A DNA stretch of 64,000 bases. Origin: Steinernema hermaphroditum. Taxonomy: Eukaryota; Nematoda; Chromadorea; Rhabditida; Steinernematidae. The notes under the pieces are model-generated. The model had not been told where the DNA came from. It saw only the letters and a list, made by a program, of their open reading frames with translations, and did not search any database. The DNA is taken from positions 1,426,001-1,490,000 of the forward strand of contig CM059625.1 of assembly GCA_030435675.1 (NCBI GenBank). Reading direction: 5' to 3'. Within the stretch, counting starts at the first letter, position 1. Every line of letters begins with the position of its first letter. The position numbers and the translations under genes are program-made. Below are positions 1 through 11,713 of this stretch, in pieces.

Positions 1-359
1 GAAATCGTAAGTTCAGCCATATCCCTATCGGAAGTTCAGCGGTGTCCCTAGGGGTCAATCTTTTTTATAAGATATACAAATTACAACGAAGGGCTGCATT
101 TCTCTGTGAATCAACAAAAACCGTAAATTTCAAATATGACTGACAGGTTTAACTATCTATGGACATTTATCACTACTGATGTTCATGCTGCCAACCTGCC
201 ATATTCTCAGGTTCATTCCAACATTAATATTTTGCAGAGCTTTACGAAACGCCGAAGAAGACGAAGCTTCCGTTCAAGGTGTCTCTTCTTTACCATTTAC
301 TTCCTCAAGTCGTGGACAAGATCTCCCACTACATCACACTTTTTGAGTTTATGGAATGA
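1..359 (+). CDS. 3' end of an unidentified gene entering from the left edge
   Basis: Bases 1-6 followed by GTAAGT at 7 look like the end of an exon with a strong donor. After an intron ending TTTTGCAG at 237, an open exon runs 238-359 and stops at TGA 357-359. It encodes about 40 residues, beginning LYETPKKTKLPFKVSLLYHL and ending ITLFEFME. The composition and codon use look like real coding sequence, but I do not recognise a family. The reading phase across the intron cannot be tested because only six bases of the upstream exon are present. The alternative open frame through 136-477 is less protein-like. Confidence 0.4.
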
Positions 360-524
360 GTTGCGCCTTGCGTTTGTTGTCCGTCTTCCTGTTGTTTCCC
401 TTTATAACTCACCACGACATTTATTTGACAAACAACGACACGACGTCTATGAAACCGGGACAACACAAGAAAAATAGTGGAATTGATAGGCGTCAAATAA
501 ATGTGAAGGGAAAAGAGGAGCACA

Positions 525-734
525 TTAATTCAAACAATCAGAGAGGATCATCGAGATAACGACACGGTTGTTTCGAACGAAATCTGGAGGAAGACGGCTT
601 TCGAGATGTCGCAGCTGTTCACGGGTGAGCTGACTGGGACGTCGGGGCATCAGGCGAGGTTGAAGATTTTGAAAGTAGTGAAATGCATTGGGGACGTTGG
701 CCGCTCGTTGTGCGTACATGCGGCGGAGGATATA
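525..734 (-). CDS. possible orphan exon, unknown
   Basis: On the minus strand a TTCTAG acceptor at 740-735 is followed by an open frame to a stop at 525, about 69 residues. It contains QLTREQLRHLESRL, which faintly resembles helix 1 of a homeodomain, but no helix 3 (WFQN) follows. No matching upstream exon or start was found. It may be a remnant or a chance frame. Confidence 0.18.
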   Translation of the reverse strand, partial: YILRRMYAQRAANVPNAFHYFQNLQPRLMPRRPSQLTREQLRHLESRLPPDFVRNNRVVISMILSDCLN

Positions 735-3057
735 CTAGAACACGCAGATCACTCTCAAGGACCCAGATGAGACGCTCCAAAGACGACGATCTCTCTACGG
801 ACGACACCTAAAACGGTGGGCTCGTCGTGATAGATGTCCTTTTCGAAAATTGAGTGCAAAGCCATGAACTCTTATGAACATGTTTAAGCGTTTAATACAA
901 TCCTACTTCATTCGAAATGTTACAGTATACTTGTGTCTTTTGCTGTTTAGGGACCTTATCTGTGCAGCTATAGCTTAAAAAACCTGTGCTTCACTGATCA
1001 CAACTTACCGAAGGTCGTATTGCTCCTTGCTGATTCGTATATCGATTACGAGCTTGCTGAGATATTGGATTGGGTCCGGGGCGTGAGTTGTTTGGCTGCT
1101 CTGCTGGTAGGTCGTTTTGAAGTGTCTGAAACTGATATTAGATGCCTGTTTTCAATAAGTACTCTTACTAGCAAAGGTGGTAGCGGTGCCTGCTCATCTG
1201 GCGTTAAAGGCGCCGGAGATCGATCGGCAATCGGTGATTGATTTGAACGAGGCTTAATTATTTGTTTATCTTAAACATCTAGACAATTTTGAGGTACGCC
1301 ACTGTGAAGCACCATGATATCGCAAATAAAACTGTTTAAACGTCCAAAGGAACTTCGATGCGGCCGGCTTTCCATATGGACATGACCCCGAATTTTTTTT
1401 GAAGACATTGACGGAACTGTGTTACGGAATGTGCTCCCCTTAACTAACCGAGCTTCTGTTTGTAATCGGTCGTCGAGGTAGTGTAGCTGCGTAATAATCG
1501 ACGAGTCGATTGTTGTATTCGCGAACTGTCATATTGTTGTAATCCTCCTGAAATATCCTTTATGAACTAGCACATAAGAAGGTTTTTTAACAATGATTTC
1601 TGCCCTTAAACGCAGCAGCATGCATGAACGCGTTCATCCAAGTTAAATTTACAAAAATGCTTACCCCTTCGTTGAGTGGAAACGGTGGACCACGGCGCGG
1701 CTCCATTTAACTTGCACCTGCAACATTGTACTAAGGTAACTTTATAAAATAGACTTCGAAATTCGAAAATATACTCACAACAAACCGCGTCTGAGTTTAA
1801 CAAAGACGTTGTGCCCACTAAGCCTAGAGTGAATAGATGAAGTGAATAATATCCCCACTAGATGAAGTGCCTAGGATAAACGTGAAATTCCAAGTAACCA
1901 TGACTCAAATATCTGAATCCAGACAGCTTAAGGAAGACAAGCATTTTTAAGCCCGTCACGTCCGGAGTATTGACGTCTTTGGAATAATCCATTAGGAGAA
2001 AACCCACACTGAAAGGAATTTGTTGTTGGGTGAGTAGAATACTACAAAATGCGATCGTTGGAATCGACAGTTGTCAGCATCAAATCGCTTTGCTAAAGTC
2101 TGTTGGCGCAATTTTTCGCTACAGGCAAAGCTGTGCGGAAGCTCCTCCTGGGTAAACAAAGAACAACAAAATGTTTTAGTCTAAGCGTTCGGCTTTGGCC
2201 AGGGGGCGGTTTTGAATCTGCTGGACGCAGCAGAATTAATAGGGGTCACAGCAGAATTAAAAGATTACCACTTCTGTTAGAGCACCATCAGTATAGGCTT
2301 AAGATTAAAAAGTGAAGATATAGCTGTTCACGACAACACGTCCCCCCGCCACTTGATATAGGTGCTTTTAAACACGTGAGTTGCGAGTAAATGGTCGTAA
2401 AACAGCGACTCATGAGCTTGGCTGCAAGACGCGATTTTTCAGCCGTACGTGAAACCACGACAGCTGGATATTGATTAATGAGCACGCAGCTCATTGCGAA
2501 CGGCGACGTCGGCGCCTCGTCCGCATATGGATAGGTGCCGCGGGGAACGTTTTGCTAACAGGTGTCCACCAACGGCGTTCAAGCTTTGAGTGAGCTTAAA
2601 AGGTTTTGACGCACTTTGTGTCAGAGACTTGCGTCAATTACGTTTATGAGGGACAAAGAAGGAACGGACACCGGATAATGTGTGTATCTCGAGCTAAGCT
2701 CTTAAGTGTGAAACATCCGGAGCTGTATGTCTAGACAGGAACACAAAAGTTCGAATAGGGGCTATCAATTACTTTTGAAACTCCAACTGTGTTGTGACAA
2801 ATATAAATACTCACACGTTTGTTGCTTGATAATTTCCAACCCGCGCCTCGATTTTGCCATGCACCGTTGCTGCACATGCCCTGTCAAAAACTTGTTGTTT
2901 ATGATTCGTTCAAGCATATCAGTATGAAATCACTAAAACGATCCAATCAGTCATACACTCCTTTAATAATTTAGCAAGACCAATGCTAATGATCACTTCA
3001 GTCGATCGTAGAAAGTGCAGACCTAGCTGTTCACGCCCAGGACTGAGTGATTTTCGA
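735..3057. other. intergenic, no supported gene
   Basis: Only short open frames on both strands with no splice-consistent partners and no recognisable domain. I see no RNA gene or repeat here. Confidence 0.5.
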
Positions 3058-3104
3058 TTTATTTGTGTGCAATAACAACTTAATTCAACCAAACGAAAGA
3101 CAGT

Positions 3105-5085
3105 TTACTGCACGGAAGGTTTTCCTTGCTTGGTGAAAAACTCGATCTGCATGTCGCTGTCGGACGCGATTCCAGCGCAGGCAGTAATGAGCTTTGTGAT
3201 CGTGGAGAATTGCTTCATGAAGGCGTTGCACACCGGAGTTCCTTGCGGCACAACAGGAGCCTTCAACAGCAAGCTGAGAAGGGATAGCACTGAGCTGAAG
3301 TGCTCGAAGTCGCTGGTGGCGGAGGTCTTGTACTATAATAGATGGGACAATTATATCAATCGCTTTATATGAAATCGTACCTTGATGCGACTGCAGAGTT
3401 CTGTGATGAGAGCGAGATCGAGAATCAGAGGAGCGGCGAGAAGCGAATCCTCGCAAGTGTTGTGGATGACCAAGGTCTGCTGACCGCCCATGAAGATTGA
3501 GCAGATGTACTCGTCCATGGCGCGCTTGCTGTCACCGACGTAGGGAACGTACTTGATGACAACGACATGGTCGGGGTTCTTGGCCTGCGGGTACAGAATC
3601 TTGTTGCTTTGGACCATATCGTCGACGACGGAGGATTTCGAGATCTCCTTTGAACTATAGAAAATAGATCAGATTCTGGATGTTGTAACTTTATCGTACC
3701 GGAATTGACGCTGTTCGCTGAGGTTCTTTCCGTCATTGTTACCGAGATGATTGTACGAGACAATACTCTCCGGTTTGAGTCCGCTGCTGACAAGGAATTC
3801 AACGAGCGACGACTTAAGCTTGGTCTGTCCAGATTTGAAATCATCACCACCGACGAATACTTGGTGCTGAAAAGCAGACAAATCAATGGGAATAAGGGAT
3901 CTTTTCTATACAACGTTGGGTCCGCTAGATTCCAAGCAGACATCAGCATCAGATCGATAGCATACCTTATCAGCGAGTTCGATGATTCCAGGAACCAAAG
4001 TGTTCTGAGGAGAACCGTTGATGTAGTGGGCACCCTCAAGAATTGAGGCAATAGCGAAGATGTTTGAAGGCGAGACTTCCTCTTCATTGGCATCGATGGA
4101 CTTCAGGATTTCGTCGGCCGTCGTGTTGAGGCCCTTGCGGATTTCGGTGTATCGTTCGGTGTTGGCGGTCCAGAGAACAATGACGCAGTCTGATAAAGTA
4201 ATACATGTTAGTACATAGTAATGAGCTGGAAACTGTCTTACCGAGATTGTTCTTCTCTTTGAATTCGCGAATATCGCGACGAATGTGCTGCAAGTGTTCA
4301 GCCTTGGACGCCTTGGCGATGACGTTGTCCACGCGATCGCCTTGGTTGGAGGCAATGAAATCGGGATAGTAGATGGAGGGGCGTGGGATAATATGCTCCA
4401 CATGGGGACGGAGCTTGTCGATGAGCTCAGGCTCGAAAACCTAAATTAAATATTTCCAGATGCATGTATGAACAAAATAGAAGAAGCGTTTTCGAATAGC
4501 TTGTTCAAACCGAGTTGCTGATGCGATATATTCTGAACGTACCTTAGCACGAAGCATGGCCTCATAGAGGTTAGCCTTGTTGATATCCCATCCGTCGATG
4601 ATCAGGTTGTTAGGGTCGACCATGGGGATGATGGAGTTGAACGGTACGCTAACCTGCTCCTGACCATCAAATCCGAGATGGACCACGGTGGACTGGGTAA
4701 TCGAGCCGAGGTAGTTGGCGGTTTGGACACCATTGCGCGTACGCCAGGACATTTGCTCACGGTTGGCAATGGTCGATCCAACCACGGTGGACCCATTGTT
4801 TCCGCCAAGTCCAACCAACAGAAGACCAGTTCGGGCCGGAGTGAGCTTTGTTTGGAACTGGTAGTTGAAGACTTGAGGGGAAACCTTGATTTTCGTTCCT
4901 TCCACCTCAACCTTGTTCTTGCGGTAGGCGTACTCGGAGGTGAGCGTGTCTCCAGAGGTAGTGGTGTAAGGCGAGTTGATGACAAGCTGAAAATTCTCTG
5001 ACTGTCGTTTCTGTTTCTTTTTGCTTTTTACCTCGGGATTGTAGGATTCGGCGTGGATACCGTTGATTCCGTTTTGGCACGACAT
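3105..5085 (-). CDS. inos-1: inositol-3-phosphate synthase (myo-inositol-1-phosphate synthase)
   Basis: Converts glucose-6-phosphate to inositol-3-phosphate with NAD+, the committed step of inositol synthesis, in the cytosol. Seven exons: 5085-5032, 4986-4543, 4440-4242, 4189-3966, 3866-3700, 3654-3381 and 3332-3105, joining in phase to 529 aa, the usual family length. Family landmarks in order: LVINSP near the N-terminus, the NAD-binding [15 protein letters not shown] (about 71-86), [60 protein letters not shown] and [12 protein letters not shown]. Intron 1 is 45 nt with no in-frame stop; retaining it would insert a Lys-rich stretch just before LVINSP, so I treat it as spliced. An AATAAA lies at 3063-3058 past the stop. 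The identification is secure; the gene symbol follows the C. elegans name. Confidence 0.95.
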
Positions 5086-7758
5086 TTTGCAAGAGAAGGA
5101 GAAGTGATAAGAGCGAACCTGTAAACTATAATTAAGAATGTATCTAATTAAAGCACATCTCGCACAATATTCACGCTTCTTATCAACATATTCTCATCAA
5201 ATGCCCGAAGTACAAGACAGACTAGGACACGTATTTTCGATTTACTCTCTCGGCTAAGTAAGGCTCACTGACGTACTGCCGTCTTTTAATACTGCAAAGG
5301 TCACCTTTTTCGGCTTTGTCTCCGTCTCTATGAAAACCAGAATTTAGTATTTTTTCCGCATTTAGTAGAACATTCGGGAGAATTGCCAGAAGAGCGAAAA
5401 ATTGCCGATTCACCTAAAAAGTAACCACTTGCCCTTACGGGGTCACTCACTTGTTTTGCAACGTCTGGAGCGAACCCGTTCTGCACTTTTGCACACTACA
5501 TAAGACAGTCTATCAGGTACGAATTTGAGCACAACGGACAAATGAAGCGCAATATATCAAAATGGAGATGAATAGAAGAACGAAAACAACGACGTAAACT
5601 AACGTCCACGCAACGCATTTGTTTGGTATTTATGAAATCTGGATATCGGCACTCTTAGCGCGGCACCACCACGTCATCTTCAACAGCGTCAACGTTTGAA
5701 CTATGACTCATAAGGACCCATATCATACACTAGAGGACGACTCAAAAGAAAAATGTTCCGCAGCTGAAAACCATGAATTGAAGCATTGAAGCATTTTTGT
5801 GCATCTGTTTTAAAAGTGTGATTTACACATTTACTGCTGAAGGTCAAAAGTGTTGCGAGCGTTACGGGCATGTTGAGATCAGGTTCTAATATTCGCTAAT
5901 CAATGAGAACAGCTAAAGGATTTTCGAGCTAATGTGGCCGAGTATTTCCTCATTAAACACTCCACAGAATATGCGTAATTACGTCCCTATTTCACCAACC
6001 TGTTTCATTTCTTTTGATTTTCACACTGAAATGAAATCAACCACTTTTACTGTAATAATTTTTGAAACTCGATCATTACAATGAGTTCAAAACACGATTG
6101 GTTGATCTCCCCGCAGGTTTTCCACTTATGCGACCGTTCGATTTAAGGGATACATCAAAGCTGCAAGTGGGACCGAGATTATCCAGTAGTAAAAAGCTCA
6201 ACGAAGAAATTAGCGATGAAGCTGGTGAAAATGTTTCTCTTATTTAGAGTTAGCTGAAGTCATCGTTGCTCAACATTTGACAAATAATAGCTCTGTGATT
6301 TTGAGGGATTTAAAGACAAAGAAATGATGGGCAAGTACCACGAATGGTTGGGCACTGGAGACACTTTGAAACATCACCTGCCAAGCCCACAGAAATGATA
6401 CTGCAGCTTACCGTGGGGCGACTTTAAATACACTATGTTCGCAACATTTCAACCCTTTAAGGGCAACATTCGACAGACACGAGACGTTCGTTTTTTTGTG
6501 TCTTTGTGTCATGGCCTTATAGAAAACGAGTTTCTTCAGTTCCTGGTTGTAATCTCTCTCCTCTTTTTCCATCGCCTGTGAGTGCACTTTGTATGCACTT
6601 GCCCGCGACCGTGTATGTCATGTGCCTGAAAATGGCAACATTGGACACATTTCCAGGAGCACAGATTTTATCGTAAGTGCAGCACGGACTTTGTGTGACA
6701 TGATGGTCATGAGCGATCGCTAGCCACAAGTCGTTTCGATTCATTCAGTTCTCAAGTAAATTAGGTTCTTTAATTCTGTGTTTTTAGGAGAACTTTTGAT
6801 CGTTCATAAACCTCGATGGTCATGAGCGATCAGACCTCGACCATTTTCTCTTCGCGGCATACTTGTTCCACTGCCGTCCAAAGAGTGACCTTGTTTCTCG
6901 AATTTTTTCTTATGTGATGTGTGTTGTGTTTCTTAGCGTTTTCAATGCGGATCTCTCTTCTTCCGCGTCTGCGGATGTCTGCTGACCAGTTCACGCTGAA
7001 TTTGTGTTTTCGCCAAAGGCGGACGCAAAAACTGCGCTCTTGAAGGGTATAGATCACAATGTCACGGTCATCCAACGTTCACTTCATATTTTCGATGCTT
7101 CTGCCGGCTATTTTCATATTTTATCTTTTTTAATACACCAGCTAGTTGCTGGTGAAATTGTAAAATTCAATTGTGACCTTGCATCTCAAAAAAGCGCGTC
7201 GTTCCACCAATTTGAGTGACAAAAACTCGACCATGAAACTCTCATTAAACTACAAAGTGGACTCTGAAATATCAGGAAGGTCAAACGGATATCGAAATAC
7301 TTCATGTTGGTTTGTTGTATTGCTGCGTCGTTCCTGCCTGATTAGGTCTTCTAATTTTTAGAATTTTGATTCTTCTTTTTGATAACCGCTAAAAATACAT
7401 ATTAAGCCTGCTATGCAAAAGCCTGCTGCAAGACCATACTGAATCCACCTTATTTTCCAATTTTATCGAACGCAGCTGGGTTCTGTAACGAAGATTGTTT
7501 TGAAGCTAAGTAAACTTAAAATGAAAGCTTACCAAAAATTTAAACGTGCAGCATTGTTACCCTTGTTTTCAGTCTATTTTCAGTGAAGTGCTGTTTTCAA
7601 TTACGGTCCAAATCGCTCATCATCATCATATCCGTTTTTTGTGAATACGAGCACCAGAAACCACATAAACAAATAACAAAAACTGAGCCACAAGGTGCGG
7701 CGGCGCAAATATTGCTTTCAAGGATACTCAAACAGCTGAATACACCAAAGGAATTTAC
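5086..7758. other. intergenic, no supported gene
   Basis: No open frame with family similarity or convincing splice partners. A 17-bp exact direct repeat, GATGGTCATGAGCGATC, occurs at 6702-6718 and 6815-6831. Otherwise I see nothing. Confidence 0.5.
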
Positions 7759-7765
7759 TATATAA
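7759..7765 (+). promoter_or_regulatory. TATA-like box of the ShKT gene
   Basis: TATATAA lies 43 bp upstream of the ATG at 7808, a plausible core promoter position. Inferred from sequence and position only. Confidence 0.4.
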
Positions 7766-7807
7766 GTGGTCGAAACCAATAATAGATGATGAGTAGGAGC
7801 AAAAGTG

Positions 7808-8555
7808 ATGGAAAAGACGACCCTTATCTTCCTCATTATTGCACTGGCCTTACTGGATCATGTGTCCACTGATGCTCCTGCTGAGGAAAAAACGACAACA
7901 ACAACTGCACCCATCACTACGACTACTGAGATAACCACTACAACGTACAACCCGGCCTATGCCTGCGAAAACAAGCCCGGAAGTCCCGTTGACTGCGAAG
8001 CTAACAAGGCCAAGTGCACTCTGGAGCAATGGAAACGTGTGATGACCGAATTCTGCCCAAAAACGTGCGGTCTATGTGCGCCATCTGGCTGCTTGGACAA
8101 AACCGACTGCAGTGGTATGCAGGCTCTTTGCCGGGACTTCGAATGGGTCCAGTTCATGCGCGATCAGTGTCCAGCAACGTGTGGATTCTGCGGCGGAGCG
8201 GGAGGTGGTGGATCTGGTGGAGCAGGTGATCATACCATTTGAATTTGTAATGCAATCTATTTGCATTCATTTAGGATGTACGGACGTTTCATCATCATGC
8301 GCCCGAAATGCACGCTTTTGCAACGACCCTCGATTCTCTGACTTCTTGGGAAAGAACTGCGCACGCACTTGCAATCGCTGTGGAGGTTCCGGAGGTGGTG
8401 GAGGAACGGGACCTGGCGGTGGTGGTGGAGGAACGAGCTGCGTGGATTCCAGCAACAAATGTGTGACTTGGGGATTCAATGGTTTCTGCTCCAATACGTT
8501 CTACGACGAAGCGTACAAACGGCGAATGTGCGCCCGCACGTGCAGTTTATGCTAA
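7808..8555 (+). CDS. secreted protein with four ShKT domains
   Basis: Two exons, 7808-8225 and 8275-8555, split by a 49-nt intron, give 232 aa. ATG 7808 opens a hydrophobic signal peptide (FLIIALALL), then a Thr-rich linker. Four six-cysteine ShKT modules follow: one from ACENKPG to CGLC, one from GCLDKTD to CGFC, a glycine-rich spacer, one from GCTDVSSS to CNRC, a second Gly spacer, and a last from SCVDSSNK to CSLC, which ends the protein. The intron falls in the first Gly spacer. ShKT proteins are abundant in nematodes and usually extracellular; their roles vary and none can be assigned here. AATAAA at 8615-8620 is a likely polyadenylation signal. Confidence 0.9.
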
Positions 8556-8620
8556 TCCATATGCCAATGAGTGAATGACCGAGTTGAGCAACCGGCAGCG
8601 TTTTTGACCGAGACAATAAA

Positions 8621-11422
8621 ATCTTGAGCATCGCTGTCAATGTTTACACATGCAAAGACATTAGATTAGAACACCATTAGCGAAAATATATGTACTTACC
8701 ATTTCGTGTGCCTCAGTACGTGAGAACTAACAGCTGGAGGTGATACTTACCTGCGTTTGATGACCGTTGATCCTTAAATAGAAAGTGAAATGGTACAGGA
8801 GTGTTCCAATGAGACCAGTCTCCCATTCATAGCTCTGATAAGACACCGTTTATGAAGAACAGAAACATGCAGCCGTTGTGGTCAATTGGCGGGTGATCTG
8901 CGATATTTGTGCCAGCGGACGAAGTACAACATGGTGTATTATTATATTGGGTTGGCGCATTGAAAATGGGACACTTGATAAACGTTCATTTTTCTCGTCA
9001 TGTTTAGACTTGTGGCAAAATGGATGGATGATTTGTGGAGAGCAGTGAACTCTCACCCCACAATATGATTCTACACTTGTCCATTACATTCCTCTTAATG
9101 TTAGAGGTCTTTTCATTTTTTATGGTCAATTTTTTTTGGTACCTTGAGAAGGCAAACTGCGAAGTGATGTACGGGCTTCCTATGGTATTAATTGTGTGAT
9201 GCACGGTGATCACTTTTAACTACGAGCATCCTTGGGTCTAATCTACCGAATGCACCTATCTATGTGGTCGTCGTGTATCAGAACATGAGCTGGTCTCAAA
9301 AAGATGGTCTTTTCGGATCATCGGATTTGATCATGTTCTGTTAACTCCAACATTTCTAATTGGTTAAGTACCGTAACAGAGAATGGGGATATAGAGCAGG
9401 TAGCCCTCAATCACAGCTATCATGCACGCATAACGACTGCACGAGTTCACTTATACTTCAAGGAAATAGAGGCCAAATGTTTAAAAAAAGCACACTTCAG
9501 GAATGGTGCCTGAAACTTCACATTTTCAAGTTGACCCCAGAATGGCTCTCCATTTTGAGCTGCAAGATTATTTTCTCACTATTTATATAGCACTCTCGTA
9601 ACTTTATCTAACCGTTATATGTGCTCGTCCACAAAAGGCGACACCAGAAGAAATCACTCCAAATAAGACAAAGAGGTCGGAAATTGCACCACAACATTTT
9701 TTGACTTGAAGTCCCTTGTATTCTATGAAAGAAACATCTAGCTTTTGCCCTCGAAGTGGTCTGTAGTTGTCCAGTCAAATGGTGAATACCTTCAAGTGAA
9801 ATGGTTGAATAAATGCAAATAAACAATAACTGTAAAAGTGTCTCATTTTCACTGCTCCAACCCAATAATTGAAACTGAATCTGTGCTTATCAAAAATTAG
9901 CGCTCTTCGCGGAAGAATTCTGGGACCATGAACTGCTATCCCGCACAAAGATCGATTTTTCAAAAGTATATAGATTTTTCCTTAATCTATCTTGATGCTC
10001 CTTTCAAAACAGTCCGTCAATTTGCAATGAGTGATGACTTTTGTTCTTGTTTTGATGACATCACTGTCCTCGGAGGGTTGCTGCCTGGATGACGTTCGAC
10101 TTGATACATACGCACAAACTACGCTCTGGACTTGCCTGAATGTGGTTGTGAAATTAAGTGAACTTGATCTCTCGCTTGGAGTCATTTAACTGATTGCCAT
10201 GTACTTTTCATGTACTGTGTTTTGTCACCTTCGACGAAAAACAACATGGACTTGTTGCGTAAACGATTTCTTTATATTAGAAGTTGGAATGTTCGCTATG
10301 GTTTACATACCAAAAATAGCAAAACAAATCTCTATGTAGTGTAGAAATCGAACGCAACCACAAGTGAAGGACAACATTCATAGGAGACTATAGCGCGGGA
10401 TTCAAAATTATATGCTGGGATTTTCGTTTCTTTTAAAGAGATACAGATCAGGTCTGCAATAAGCTTCGTTTCCTGTACAACTGATTTTTTGTCGAGGGCA
10501 GTTTTACAGCACTCCAATACGAAACACTTGTATTGTTTTTGATCTCTTTGATAAATCAGGTTCTGCACATTTACCTCGGTGTCGATGAAATAACGTGCAC
10601 TTCAATTATAATGACGTTGTAGGACAAGCTCATTGACACGTTCGTCACATACGTCGCCGATCACGACTTTATGTAGAAGTTTCATAATGCAAAGATATGC
10701 ACTTAAAAACCATATTATCCTTTCCACATCTATGCGACTATGTTAAGCTTTTGTGGAATTTCGCTCAGGCATCTTAGTAGGATTTATTAGTTGTTTCTGC
10801 ATGTCCAGTGGATATCTATTTTGTATTCACATTAGCTTTTAAGCGAGCTTCACAAAGATAAAGGCTGAAGTATATATCACATGTTGTCAAATTGAGCGTT
10901 AGTGTAATTCAATAAATAGATCGTATGAGATTTCTCACCAATTCACCTCTTATAAATAATTTCGCCATTTTAAACTGATACACCTACGCACAGATTACCA
11001 AAATATTGTATATTTGCACAAGCCAATGCCGTTGTTGATAGCTAATGTTAAAATGCTTTGCCGTCTTTAACATGACCATGTGTCTTCGTGATTTCAGAAA
11101 AAAACATGCATGAAATCAGTCCAAACCCCAGTCCAAACTCCCTCTTTTCTCAATAATCGACGAAAACAACACCGACTGACGGACGCAGCGTTGTCGCGCA
11201 CAATTATTGTAGCGATGGCCGCCGTCTTCGACCCATGCAACGCCGTGACGTGCGTGTAGCCTGTTGTAGTTGGACCTGCCGACTGTTGCACGTGTCCGTC
11301 TCCGCTCTTTTCCTCGCTTACGCTCCTCCCTCCACACCTCAGGCCAGCCTACGTTGTTTGTTGTGTTCGTTGGCCTTCGGAAATTGATCACCAAAAGGCG
11401 GACTCTAATTATTCGGTCGGAG
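8621..11422. other. intergenic, no supported gene
   Basis: About 2.8 kb with only short open frames. The longest, on the minus strand at 11116-11535, is low-complexity, basic and overlaps the catalase promoter, so I do not call it. Confidence 0.5.
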
Positions 11423-11428
11423 TATAAA
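11423..11428 (+). promoter_or_regulatory. TATA box upstream of catalase
   Basis: TATAAA in a GC-richer stretch about 290 bp before the catalase ATG. A TTTCAG at 11693-11698, just before the ATG, could be a 5'-UTR intron acceptor or a spliced-leader acceptor. Confidence 0.4.
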
Positions 11429-11713
11429 TGCGGCAGCATCGGTTGATGGTATCGATCAGCAGCGTCTCCATTGGTTCTTCGATCGCTGTTCACTTTCCCT
11501 TTCGTGGTGTAGTGTATGATAAGCAGTTTTATCATGTACTCCGCGATCGCTTTCGCTTTTAACCGCTCGGAAGTTCCTCTCCTTCACAACACACACAAAG
11601 GCAGAGAATGTCGCTGTTTACCAACGACGCGTTCTTGTCGCCGGTTTTGCTAGTTCTGCGTGTTGTTGTTTACGTTAGCACAATATAGCTCATTTCAGAA
11701 ACCGATAAGCAGC

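Noticed and set aside
11116..11535. 139-residue minus-strand open frame
   Set aside because: It overlaps the catalase promoter, is rich in Arg and Thr without pattern, and has no splice partners.
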